A stretch of 64,000 nucleotides of DNA, taken from contig NZ_WTPY01000001.1 in NCBI RefSeq assembly GCF_011378905.1, forward strand, positions 248,001 to 312,000, in the 5' to 3' direction. Every line of letters starts with the position of its first letter. Within the stretch, counting starts at the first letter, position 1. Under the pieces are notes generated by a model. It was not told where the DNA came from. It worked only from the letters and a program-made list of their open reading frames with translations, and did not search any database. Position numbers and translations under genes: made by a program. This DNA is from Paraglaciecola sp. 20A4 (lineage in GTDB: Bacteria; Pseudomonadota; Gammaproteobacteria; Enterobacterales; Alteromonadaceae). Positions 9,320 to 17,398 of this stretch are shown here, in pieces.

Positions 9320-9565
9320 AAACCAAACCTTGCCGCCTATCATTTTCAAAGCGGGCGTACCGCGTATAAGCGTGTCTCTAGCGAACACCTTTTCACATTG
9401 AGGGCAGGTACCTTCGTGTGTCGTAAAATCCTTGGTAATTCGTTCTTTAAAACATTTTACTAGGGCACCTTTCCCGCCTTTTTTATATTTTAAAAGTGGG
9501 TGTTGGCAATTGCTGCAAAAAATATCCACACTTTTAGACGGCGCTTTCGTATTTGGTTTTGCCAT
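9314..9565 (-). CDS. Small zinc-ribbon protein
   Basis: This 83-residue basic protein has two CxxC pairs, FCSNC near the N-terminus and TCPQC near residue 60, that would bind one zinc ion. The start MAKPNTK is chosen because AAGGTG sits 5 bases upstream; a longer frame back to 9631 has no such site. The family of small zinc-ribbon proteins with this layout is conserved but uncharacterised as far as I know. Nucleic-acid binding is a reasonable guess from the Lys content. It is convergent with dgt. Confidence 0.75.
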   Translation of the reverse strand: MAKPNTKAPSKSVDIFCSNCQHPLLKYKKGGKGALVKCFKERITKDFTTHEGTCPQCEKVFARDTLIRGTPALKMIGGKVWFK

Positions 9566-9909
9566 AATCACCTTTTGTAGCACGTGGCATTCAGCGTTGG
9601 GGTTATTGCTTAAACAGTACTCATGCCGCACATATTGACTTGGCCATATTTGCGACTCAATATTTCGATATACGACTATATTGTGCCGCAGCGATACTCA
9701 GATTCAAAGAGCTATGAATTTCAACGAGTAAATGCGAGACAAGGACTATGCAGAGGTAATACTCAAGGTGACGGTAGACCCAGCATATTGATTGAAGCTT
9801 ATTACTAACAGTTTAGAACCAGCAATAAGCATAATTTTGATATGTTGATCCCAAGGCTTACCTACCTATTTAACAAGCAGGCAAGCTCTGGTTTAGACGC
9901 TTAGTTAGA
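9566..9909. other. Intergenic region, no gene seen
   Basis: The region holds the promoter of the zinc-ribbon gene at its left side. A 61-codon plus-strand frame at 9623-9808 lacks a ribosome binding site and is taken as chance. No T-run terminator was seen for the minus-strand gene ending at 9910. Confidence 0.45.
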
Positions 9910-11421
9910 TTACATTTGGCCATTGGTTTCAAAGTTATGATGCCAGCTTAGCGCCTCGTTCAGAATATGCGGTGTGTGCATACCACGTTTACTGGCGCAT
10001 GCACGATCGAAATAATCATATAAACGGTCTTTAAATAGCGGGTGGGCACATTTTTCGATAACTACCTTAGCGCGTTGACGAGGTGATAGGCCTCTTAAGT
10101 CAGCCAAACCTTGCTCAGTCACAATCACTTTCACATCGTGTTCTGTATGATCAACATGAGACACCATAGGCACAATCGCTGAAATAGCCCCATTCTTACA
10201 AATAGAAGGGGTCATAAAAATGGATAAGTAGCCATTACGGGCAAAATCCCCTGAACCGCCAATACCATTCATAATACGTGAGCCCATAATGTGGGTTGAA
10301 TTCACATTACCGTATATATCGGCTTCAATTAAACCGTTCATGGCAATAATACCGAGGCGTCTGGCGATCTCTGGGTGATTACTAATATCCTGCTGGCGTA
10401 ATATAATTTTGTCGCGATAGAAATCGATATTTTCATTAAATTCATCCAGTGCTTGGGGGCTTAAAGAAAATGCCGTTGCAGAGACGACTGACAACGAGCC
10501 TGATTTAAGCATACCGAGCATGCCATCTTGAATAACCTCGGTGTATGCCGTTAAGTTTTTATAACCACCTTGCTCTAAGCCACTTAATACAGCATTGGGT
10601 ATATTGCCAACGCCTGACTGTATGGGTAACAACTCTTTAGGCAGTCGGCCTTTTTTAATTTCATGGCTAAAAAAATCAAGAATATGATCGGCGATTTGGT
10701 TTGATATCTGGTCAGGGGGATTAAACGCACTATTGCGATCGGGAGCCGACGTTTCAACAACCGCGACTATCTTTTCAATAGGGATTGATAGATATTTTTC
10801 GCCAATTCTGTCTGACGGTGAGGTCAATAAAATGGGTTTGCGATTTGGCGCTAACGCGGTGCCATAATATATATCGTGCATCCCTTCTAACTTGACACTT
10901 TGCTGGTCATTTACTTCTAAGATAACCATGTCAGCTTGCTCTACCCACGTTTTATTGTTACCGACAGATGAAGAAGGGATAATGCGCCCGTCAGCGTGTA
11001 TCGCGGCTACTTCAATAACGGCAATATCAAGTTTGCCCAAAAAACCAGACCAAGCATTCTGTGATACTTCAGACAGATGAATATCTACGTAATCCATTAA
11101 TCCGTCGTTAATTTGCTGACGACAAACGGGATCCGACTGATAGGGTAAACGCATATTGATACCATCTATCGCTGCAAGTACCCCATCTAATTCCGGTGCT
11201 GTGGATGCGCCGGTCCATAAATTAATTCTAAAAGGTTGGTTCGATACACGTAAACTTTTTGCTTTTTCTACTAATGCAGCCGGAATCGACTTGGGGTAAC
11301 CCGCTCCCGTAAAACCACTCATTCCAACGGTCTGTTTATCATGGATAAAAGATACCGCTTCCTCAGCTGACATTATTTTTTTACGTAATTGCGGGCATTC
11401 GATACGTGACTTTGCAAACAT
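9910..11421 (-). CDS. Acetyl-CoA hydrolase/transferase (succinyl-CoA:acetate CoA-transferase type)
   Basis: This is a class I CoA-transferase-like protein of about 503 residues, which moves CoA between acyl-CoA and carboxylates such as acetate and succinate or hydrolyses acetyl-CoA. Motifs seen: VGMSGFTGAGYPK near the N-terminus, SGVGNIPNAVLSGL, the catalytic Glu region TEVIQDGMLGM, and the glycine-rich IMNGIGGSGDFARNGYLS with HVDHTEHDV near the C-terminus. The start at 11421 (MFAKSRIE) is chosen because TAGGAG lies 5 bases upstream; a 25-residue extension has no support. It is monocistronic, with a palindrome about 145 bases upstream that may be an operator. Confidence 0.9.
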   Translation of the reverse strand: MFAKSRIECPQLRKKIMSAEEAVSFIHDKQTVGMSGFTGAGYPKSIPAALVEKAKSLRVSNQPFRINLWTGASTAPELDGVLAAIDGINMRLPYQSDPVCRQQINDGLMDYVDIHLSEVSQNAWSGFLGKLDIAVIEVAAIHADGRIIPSSSVGNNKTWVEQADMVILEVNDQQSVKLEGMHDIYYGTALAPNRKPILLTSPSDRIGEKYLSIPIEKIVAVVETSAPDRNSAFNPPDQISNQIADHILDFFSHEIKKGRLPKELLPIQSGVGNIPNAVLSGLEQGGYKNLTAYTEVIQDGMLGMLKSGSLSVVSATAFSLSPQALDEFNENIDFYRDKIILRQQDISNHPEIARRLGIIAMNGLIEADIYGNVNSTHIMGSRIMNGIGGSGDFARNGYLSIFMTPSICKNGAISAIVPMVSHVDHTEHDVKVIVTEQGLADLRGLSPRQRAKVVIEKCAHPLFKDRLYDYFDRACASKRGMHTPHILNEALSWHHNFETNGQM

Positions 11422-11848
11422 GCATACTCCTAGGAAAACATCATTAACACGATAGACCAGCCACTTAAGATACGTTTGCATAAAAAACATAAACAAGTTT
11501 TGAGATCTAACGAGTAAAAAGACTAATAGAAGCTGACTTTAACGATATGGGGTAAAGACGATATAAGACCTCGGTCTTAGATTTTCATAAAAATGTAACG
11601 GTTAGTAATTTTTGCTAATGATATGTTTTTTAGATGTATCTATTAGGTTAAATTTGCTTGTTTAGTATTTATGAAACGTGTTGTTTGGTGTTTTTAGCGC
11701 TTATAGAATGCTGGTATGCCAAGCCGAGTCAAACTTAGAACTGTTCGCCATAAAAGACAAAGTACAAAGTTTCTCGGCCAAACGGCATGAGACATTGTCT
11801 AGATTTCAATGAGCAACGTATTAATTCAGTTTTGCAGTGCGCTGTGAA
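11422..11848. other. Upstream region of the CoA-transferase gene
   Basis: This AT-rich region contains the perfect palindrome described separately at 11564-11579. No open frame of note was seen. It separates two minus-strand genes. Confidence 0.5.
11564..11579. promoter_or_regulatory. Palindrome TAAGACC-tc-GGTCTTA, candidate operator
   Basis: Perfect 7-base arms with a 2-base centre lie about 145 bases before the CoA-transferase start codon. The size and symmetry fit a dimeric repressor site, possibly GntR- or TetR-type. The cognate regulator is unknown and not adjacent. Confidence 0.4.
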
Positions 11849-12298
11849 TTATTCACTGCCAAAAAGTAGCCGCCATATGCTCGGACTACGTTCTTTGTGA
11901 TACTGCTTTTTCAGTGCTATCACTTCTTGCAATTGTTGTTTCGCCTTTTTGATATCACTCGCTCCAAGACTTTGTTGGACCAAATTCAGTTGTGTTTGCA
12001 CTTCTTGTAGCCCTTGTTGCAATATCGTTTGTCTCTTGGGCTCAAATTGCACTACTTGCACCGAGCTAACCAATTGCTGTAACTTGTCGACCATACTGTG
12101 CATCGCCTTTGGGTCAGCTGCTTGCATAGCTTGTCGATAGGTAAAAGACATGGATTTCATGGTTGCTTCAACATCGGTACTGGCCACTACTTTTTCCGCT
12201 GATTCTTGCGCATAAACCTGACCACTAAACTGTAACATTCCAAATATCATCAGGAAAATTAGGCTTATGTTTTTTAACGACATCATTTTTGGACCCAT
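11849..12298 (-). CDS. cybC: Cytochrome b562 (periplasmic four-helix haem protein)
   Basis: A signal peptide (ISLIFLMIFGMLQFSG, cleavage after VYA) precedes a helical domain of about 119 residues with the cytochrome b562 pattern. The Met ligand is probably Met47 in EATMKSMSF and the His ligand His134 in KKQYHKE, which corresponds to the YH near the end of E. coli CybC. Between them run amphipathic helices (LQEVQTQLNLVQQSLG, KKAKQQLQEVIALKK). The protein binds haem b non-covalently in the periplasm; its electron partners are unknown. The exact start is uncertain: Met1, Met5 or Met6, with only a weak GGTCC-type site. Family assignment rests on pattern, not on a search. Confidence 0.65.
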   Translation of the reverse strand: MGPKMMSLKNISLIFLMIFGMLQFSGQVYAQESAEKVVASTDVEATMKSMSFTYRQAMQAADPKAMHSMVDKLQQLVSSVQVVQFEPKRQTILQQGLQEVQTQLNLVQQSLGASDIKKAKQQLQEVIALKKQYHKERSPSIWRLLFGSE

Positions 12299-12438
12299 TC
12301 ATTTGCGAGGGCGCGAATTTTAGCATAAATATATCGATGTTATGCCTGTCAGTTGCACGGCATTAGGAATAAGGGCAAGGTTAGTGCGGGGAAAGTAAAA
12401 TTTATTCCGTGAATCGTTCGTTAGCTAGTGTTTATCAA

Positions 12439-13023
12439 CTATAAAATCTCTGCGATAGGGTAAACAAATACTAAATACAAATAGAAAAAGGCTAACGATA
12501 ACACCAGTATGATCACTCCAAGAACCGGTGAACTGACCTTAACACCAGAAGTCGAAAGCTCAATCTTATGCTCTTGTCCTACACTAATATTGTCGGGCTT
12601 GATATCAAGCTTGAACTGTATCCAAGCAAAGTAGATACCTATTGCTACTAACACGAGAACGACGAAAAAAATAATCCGCGCAGAGAAATGTTGCCAAGCA
12701 AAAACCTTGGCACGATGCTCATGGCCGGTTTTATAATAGTTGAAACTCGACTGATAAGACTGCCAGCAAACATCGCGGGTCGATTTATCATCAATATCTG
12801 CACACCAAACGTCAGTTAATGACAAAGAAGCGTGTTCTTTTTTCTGTTGAGCATTTTGTGTTGGCAATGGAGCAGAAGATGGAATAGAGAGCGAATCTAG
12901 CACACTTTTTGCCTCAGAATTCTGTTCAAATGAATCGCCGAATACCGGTGAAGCCGCCATAACTAATAACATCATCAGAAGTGTTCTAAAGACTCGATAT
13001 AAACGTAAACTTATCACTGGCAT
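12439..13023 (-). CDS. Hypothetical membrane protein, second gene of a two-gene module
   Basis: This protein of about 194 residues has a signal peptide (LLMMLLVMAASPVFG), a periplasmic segment with two Cys (VWCADID, RDVCWQSY) and then two transmembrane helices (IIFFVVLVLVAIGIYFAWI and LGVIILVLSLAFFYLYLVFVY). Between the helices lies a short domain with ELSTSGVKVSSPV, a pattern I have seen in unannotated membrane proteins but cannot name. The ATG at 13023 lies 2 bases after the stop of the upstream gene, so the two genes should be translationally coupled and act together. No function is assigned. Confidence 0.7.
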   Translation of the reverse strand: MPVISLRLYRVFRTLLMMLLVMAASPVFGDSFEQNSEAKSVLDSLSIPSSAPLPTQNAQQKKEHASLSLTDVWCADIDDKSTRDVCWQSYQSSFNYYKTGHEHRAKVFAWQHFSARIIFFVVLVLVAIGIYFAWIQFKLDIKPDNISVGQEHKIELSTSGVKVSSPVLGVIILVLSLAFFYLYLVFVYPIAEIL

Positions 13024-13025
13024 TT

Positions 13026-13940
13026 TTAGCACCCTAAGCCTAAAGCACATTTAATGACTTGTTGGCGAAATGCCATTTCACAATAAATATTGCTGTTACA
13101 CATCTGACTTTCGTGACTATTAAAACGTTTACGATCAGTGTTGTTCAAAATACCTTTGGCTACGCCTAGTAAAGCGCCATTATGTTGTCGCAGCCAATTT
13201 TCTAAGTCACTTCCAGAGCGTGGTCGTCCAGGAATACTGATTCTCTGGACCTGAGTATCAGATTTGTCTTTACTGTTCCCTGCACTGTAATAGTCTCCGT
13301 TAACTTTATTCTTAAACGAAGAGAACGATTTATTAGCAACTGTCTGCGAAGTAGAATCTGCTTGCTCTTGGTAGCATAACTTAAGTGCAGACTGGCATTG
13401 ATTTCTAACGCTTTTAGCGGCTAAGTATTGCTTGCTCAGGTTTTGCTGAGACTGGGACAGTCGATCAATTCTCGTCTGACATTTATTTACTTTGGCATTA
13501 CACCTTTCTTGGTTTGCTTTAGTATTCATGGTTGAAGCAAGCTTTGGGTTATTTCGCACTGCATACCAAGCGCCGGGTGCGTTTTTACTGCCACAACTGC
13601 CCGCCATAAACTCAGTCGTATTTTGGGCCATATAGCCCCGGCATGTTTGTGAAATGTTATTTATGTCGGTGAGTTCTAACGCTACAAACTGGCTTGAATT
13701 CTGATTATCAGTTACTTCGCGAAGAATCCCACTATGGCCACCCCATACAATCTGATAATTGAATGTCGAGGTGCTATTTTTGGCTTGGCTACCTTTGACT
13801 CCGCGTATGATTAACGTATCTCGCTTATCATCTACAGTAAGCTCCCAAGAATCACCGACTAAAAGTACTTGCTGAATAGGCGTTCGCGCCTTGGCATCCG
13901 TAACCGAACCAATTAATGCGACTAAGATAGCTAGCCACAT
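13026..13940 (-). CDS. Hypothetical exported Cys-rich protein, first gene of a two-gene module
   Basis: I do not recognise this 304-residue protein. It has an N-terminal signal peptide (WLAILVALIGSVTDAKA) and ten Cys, including RCNAKVNKC and RNQCQSALKLC in a coiled-coil-like middle part (RIDRLSQSQQNLSKQYLAAK) and KCALGLGC at the very end. The N-terminal 110 residues look beta-rich; the C-terminal third (residues 240-285) is helical. The even Cys number fits disulfides in the periplasm. It is followed almost immediately by a membrane protein gene, suggesting a membrane-attached complex. Confidence 0.7.
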   Translation of the reverse strand: MWLAILVALIGSVTDAKARTPIQQVLLVGDSWELTVDDKRDTLIIRGVKGSQAKNSTSTFNYQIVWGGHSGILREVTDNQNSSQFVALELTDINNISQTCRGYMAQNTTEFMAGSCGSKNAPGAWYAVRNNPKLASTMNTKANQERCNAKVNKCQTRIDRLSQSQQNLSKQYLAAKSVRNQCQSALKLCYQEQADSTSQTVANKSFSSFKNKVNGDYYSAGNSKDKSDTQVQRISIPGRPRSGSDLENWLRQHNGALLGVAKGILNNTDRKRFNSHESQMCNSNIYCEMAFRQQVIKCALGLGC

Positions 13941-14352
13941 CGCACGGGAATTTTTTTAAGATACGTTCATAATCAATTTGCCTTTCACGTGGATCGTATT
14001 CCAGTCATTTTTATATAATGCTAAACACAATTAACAGGGCTGGGATGACAGCGGAGCAATGGAACAGACTGAATTGGGGCTCTGTTAATACTGCGTTACA
14101 TAGGCTCAATAACAGTCATAGCATCACCCAAGAATGAACGGCGAACATAGCGAGACAGTTAAAGACAAATTTATTAGAGGTAAATTTGAACAGCTTTATC
14201 TGTCTTTCGAATATGTGAACGACATGGGTGTTGTTTATAAAATAAAGGGTATCAATTAAGCTTATAGGACTTGTTAAGTTTAGTGCAGATTATCTGCCTA
14301 ACGAATAAAGCAACACCCTACAAGCTTAGAACAGTTTGAAAAATAGACAATT
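13941..14352. other. Intergenic region containing repeat copy 1
   Basis: No gene was seen. The stretch 14164-14330 is a structured repeat with a second copy at 33631-33797. The remainder includes the promoter of the exported Cys-rich protein gene. Confidence 0.5.
14164..14330. repeat. Dispersed intergenic repeat, copy 1
   Basis: This segment aligns along its length with 33631-33797. Both share GACAAATTTAT, a hairpin of AAATTTA and TAAATTT arms, a GCTTTA..CTG..CTTCGAA block, GTGAACGACATGG.TGTTGT (second hairpin) and ATAAAATAA..G.GTATC.ATTA, and both finish at CAAGCTTAG. This copy is more diverged in its hairpins. It is non-coding, with stops in all frames. Confidence 0.65.
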
Positions 14353-14880
14353 TTACAGTGAGTTACTTTTGGTGGTTGTACTGCGCTTATTTAATCCAAT
14401 TGGAAGAATACCGCTGCGCGTAATTGGAATACTGCCCCATAACCCTTTACTGGTAAAAATTTTTGCATTTACTTCGTAGGCTAATTCTTCAGGTTGTGAA
14501 TTCATAATATCCAGCAGTAGCCGCCCAGAATTAAATATGCTGGCGCTGACATCGACTTCAAATGTATCTTCGCTTAATGGCTGTAATACAAATTTTTTGT
14601 CACTCACTCCCGTGGCGACTTGCAACCCGCGTAAGCTCAACTTGAAATTGATACCTTCTATCGGAAAGGCCGTATTATTAGGATTGATCACACGAAATTT
14701 AAGTCGAAATCGTTGCTCTAAACCTTGTGATGGCAAGATCTGCAAGTTGGTTAGTTGCAAATCAGGTTCTTCAAAATCAGGTGTCAAAGTGGCACAAGAT
14801 GAAAGTAACAATGTGATTAAAAAGAGTGTTAGTCGATTAAATTTAGACCAAGTAGATGAGTTTTGAGAGTAAAACAGCAT
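14353..14880 (-). CDS. LEA type 2 (LEA14-like) lipoprotein
   Basis: This 175-residue protein has a lipoprotein signal ending in LLLSSC (Cys at about residue 29), then one LEA_2-type beta-sandwich domain: LQLTNLQILPSQ, FRLKFRVINPNNTAFPIEGINFKL, then LQPLSEDTFEVDVSAS. LEA14-like domains occur in plant desiccation proteins and in bacterial envelope lipoproteins of unclear function. It would be anchored in the envelope. It is transcribed alone on the minus strand with a long upstream gap. Confidence 0.8.
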   Translation of the reverse strand: MLFYSQNSSTWSKFNRLTLFLITLLLSSCATLTPDFEEPDLQLTNLQILPSQGLEQRFRLKFRVINPNNTAFPIEGINFKLSLRGLQVATGVSDKKFVLQPLSEDTFEVDVSASIFNSGRLLLDIMNSQPEELAYEVNAKIFTSKGLWGSIPITRSGILPIGLNKRSTTTKSNSL

Positions 14881-15426
14881 AGTGTCAATTTCCCTATTTC
14901 AGATGAATGCATAATCCCCCCAGCACTCGCCTGAGTCAAATCACAGAGTAAAAATCAGGAACGTTAAATCAGCTTATTGAGTATTAATTTACCGGGTAAT
15001 TATTTCATCTCAATTAGATTTAATTTCATTTCTACGCAATACAGCAGCCTATGGTGTGCGTAATTGTGTGCAATTCATATACGTTTTCTTTTTATCATCA
15101 AGAGATTTAATTGTTAAATCTATCTGTTAGGCCTTTGTTGTAAGGGGATCCGATTAAAAGGATAAATAAAATATTATTGGGGATTCAGTTAGTCTGTTTT
15201 TACCTGACAATTGGGCTGAAATTTGCTTTAGCTAGTGTGATAAATAAGTTTGCAATGGCTAGAGTTTGGAATTTTTTTGCGCTTTAACGTGTTAAGCCAG
15301 AATATCATTGGCTGTGTTATACGGGGTAAAAGTTAGCTCAATTCATCTATTTTCGTTCACTCATCTATCTGCAGACATCATAGGTAACAAACCCAGTTGC
15401 CATATTTGACCGACTAGGAGGTAAAA
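14881..15426. other. Intergenic region between divergent genes
   Basis: These 546 AT-rich bases separate the LEA lipoprotein (minus) from the alpha/beta hydrolase (plus). No open frame, repeat or strong palindrome was seen. Promoters for both genes must lie here. Confidence 0.45.
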
Positions 15427-16251
15427 ATGAATATGACTCAATACGTTACGATTGAAGGCCATCAGATTGCGTACGAAGAGATGGGGGAGGGATCACCGTT
15501 AATATTAATTCATGGTATTCCTACTAATCGATCTTTATGGCGAAATGTGATGCCTACCTTGGCAGCTAATCACAGAGTTATCACCCCTGACTTGCTCAAT
15601 TTTGGTGAATCTGATATGCCAGTCGACACGGACGTATCGATAAATGCTCAAAGTCGCATTATCAGAAAATTTATGGATGCGTTGGGTATTTCTAGAGCAA
15701 ATATTGTGGCCCACGATATCGGTGGCGGTGTTGCGCAATTGATAGCGGTGAAACACCCTGAAAAAGTTAATCGCTTAGTTTTAATCGACAGTGTCTGTTT
15801 TGATTCATGGCCGATACCTGAGTTTGAGCCCTTGCTTGAGCCAGGCGTTGAACAACAAACCAGCGTCGAAGAATTCGTAGGCATATTGCGTGATTTTATG
15901 CCTAAAGGTGTATACGACTCCAGTGTTATGACCGAAGAACTGATTAAACTTTACGTGGCCCAGTGGAGCAGTGAACAGGGTAAAGCGGCTTTATTTCGCA
16001 ATATGCGTCGACTTAACAGCGAATATACCGAAGCCATTGCGGGAGATCTTAAAACCCTACCTCATGAAACTTTAGTATTGTGGGGAGACAAGGATCACTT
16101 CCAAAAACCAAAGTATGCGCCAATGTTGGCGGATGCCATTCCAAAAGCGTCGCTGATTTGGCTAGAAGATGCCGGCCATTGGGTTATTGATGAACAATCT
16201 GAAAAAGTTTGCACATTGATTAACACGTTTTTAGAAGGTAGTGCGTTTTAG
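15427..16251 (+). CDS. Alpha/beta hydrolase with Asp nucleophile (epoxide hydrolase/dehalogenase type)
   Basis: This 274-residue protein has the alpha/beta-hydrolase order of motifs: the oxyanion HGIPTN, PDLLNFGESD, the nucleophile elbow VAHDIGGG, a helical cap after residue 130, the acid in LWGDKDHF and the catalytic His in AGHWVID. The nucleophile position carries Asp rather than Ser, as in epoxide hydrolases and haloalkane or haloacetate dehalogenases, so a covalent alkyl-enzyme mechanism is likely. The substrate is unknown. A near-perfect ribosome binding site (AGGAGGT) precedes the ATG. The gene stands alone and ends in a strong hairpin. Confidence 0.85.
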   Translation: MNMTQYVTIEGHQIAYEEMGEGSPLILIHGIPTNRSLWRNVMPTLAANHRVITPDLLNFGESDMPVDTDVSINAQSRIIRKFMDALGISRANIVAHDIGGGVAQLIAVKHPEKVNRLVLIDSVCFDSWPIPEFEPLLEPGVEQQTSVEEFVGILRDFMPKGVYDSSVMTEELIKLYVAQWSSEQGKAALFRNMRRLNSEYTEAIAGDLKTLPHETLVLWGDKDHFQKPKYAPMLADAIPKASLIWLEDAGHWVIDEQSEKVCTLINTFLEGSAF

Positions 16252-16260
16252 CACTATGCA

Positions 16261-16289
16261 AACAGGTGTGATGATGACTCACACCTGTT
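16261..16289 (+). terminator. Hairpin after the alpha/beta hydrolase gene
   Basis: Perfect 11-base arms AACAGGTGTGA and TCACACCTGTT have a 7-base loop, 10 bases after the stop codon. The T-tract is short (TTCTT). Confidence 0.6.
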
Positions 16290-16320
16290 CTTGCTAATTA
16301 GCGACCATTATAAAATAAAA

Positions 16321-16474
16321 CTATAACCATCCGTTTACAGCACGGTTGGTATCCACGGCATATTGGTAAGCAATGGAACCTTTAATCTTGCCAAAAGCCT
16401 TTATCCCTTTCATATCCTTCATCCGTAATATTCCACTCTCCTATTGGCTCACGCTTAGCTGACGTAAACCACCC
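16321..16474 (-). pseudogene. Decayed gene fragment (C-terminal part, frameshifted)
   Basis: On the minus strand one frame reads GWFTSAKREPIGEWNITDEG from 16474 and ends at 16382. A second frame continues from 16422 as KGIKAFGKIKGSIAYQYAV, ending at TAG 16321. Both look protein-like and join if one frameshift is allowed. No start codon, ribosome binding site or further coding sequence is present. I cannot name the ancestor. Together with the hairpin just upstream this makes up most of the 320-base gap between the hydrolase and ydcH-like genes. Confidence 0.3.
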
Positions 16475-16572
16475 TCAATAAATATAGATGATAAAACAAT
16501 GATGAGGATCAATACGCTTTACTTGCTACTGGCTAATATGAATCAAACCGCTAACAACTTAGAGATATCTTA

Positions 16573-16824
16573 ATGGAACTAGAAAAACATTCACTGGTAA
16601 AAGATTTGCCAGAACATCACCATACCATCCGTCACCTTAAAATGAACGATGCTCACTTTGCAAAATTATTTGATAGTTATCATGAAGTTGAAAGTGAAGT
16701 CCGTGATTTGGAAAACCGTAATTCACCGGTTAAAGATGACTATATCGAATCACTCAAAGTTCGCCGAGTTCATCTTAAGGATGAATTATTGGGCATGATC
16801 CAAAAAACAGAAAAAGCCCTTTAG
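16573..16824 (+). CDS. YdcH family small protein (DUF465)
   Basis: This 83-residue protein has the pattern typical of YdcH/DUF465: LPEHHHTIRHLKMNDAHFAK, FDSYHEVESEV, and a C-terminal LKVRRVHLKDEL helix. Members are short helical hairpin proteins of unknown function, widespread in Proteobacteria. It lies 38 bases before a lipoprotein cytochrome gene on the same strand, so the two may be cotranscribed. Confidence 0.88.
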   Translation: MELEKHSLVKDLPEHHHTIRHLKMNDAHFAKLFDSYHEVESEVRDLENRNSPVKDDYIESLKVRRVHLKDELLGMIQKTEKAL

Positions 16825-16862
16825 TCAGCTGTTTTGCGTGGTTTCAAAAGGAGCCAATACAT

Positions 16863-17330
16863 ATGAATAACTTAATAATAGTGGTAAGCAAAATCGCTTT
16901 CATTACGGCGATCAGCACGGTTGTTTTGCTAGGGTGTAGTAGTGAATTTAATTCATCATTGCGCAAAGTGACTTACCCCCCTGATTTCAAATATACCGAA
17001 CAGGCGGATTTGAGTTCTGATATGAATCGATTGGCTCATCAGATGGCGTTACTCGATATTGCACTGGATAAGCCATCACCCCAAAGCAATAGCGAACCTG
17101 ATGTTCAACGTGAACAGGTATTAAGCGCCCTAAAAAATATCGGCAAAATCGCATCGGGTTTAAAAGGCTCAGAAATGGGGGCAAACCACCCGTTTATGCA
17201 AGATTATATGCAAGACTTTGTCAGTCAAATTGATAAAGCACGAACGGCTGCATCACTACCGGAGCCACGCTACTACCTCGCTGGAAAAATTTCAGGTGGA
17301 TGCACAAACTGCCATACGGTCAACAGATAA
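16863..17330 (+). CDS. Lipoprotein with C-terminal haem c motif (class II cytochrome c-like)
   Basis: This 155-residue protein has a lipoprotein signal ending in VVLLGC (Cys25), a mainly helical body and one CTNCH haem-binding motif at residues 147-151, five residues from the end. A C-terminal haem site on a helical bundle is the layout of cytochromes c' and c-556. Lipidation would keep it at the membrane. AAGGAG precedes the ATG by about 9 bases. A redox role is inferred from the motif; its partner is unknown. Confidence 0.78.
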   Translation: MNNLIIVVSKIAFITAISTVVLLGCSSEFNSSLRKVTYPPDFKYTEQADLSSDMNRLAHQMALLDIALDKPSPQSNSEPDVQREQVLSALKNIGKIASGLKGSEMGANHPFMQDYMQDFVSQIDKARTAASLPEPRYYLAGKISGGCTNCHTVNR

Positions 17331-17398
17331 CGTTATTTTTGTTAGCTAACACGTTGATATTAAATGCTTAACTTAAGCTTATAAGGTTGTTAGATAAA

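Noticed and set aside
9623-9808. 61-codon frame right of the zinc-ribbon gene
   Set aside because: It starts inside the upstream region of the zinc-ribbon gene, lacks a ribosome binding site and resembles no family.
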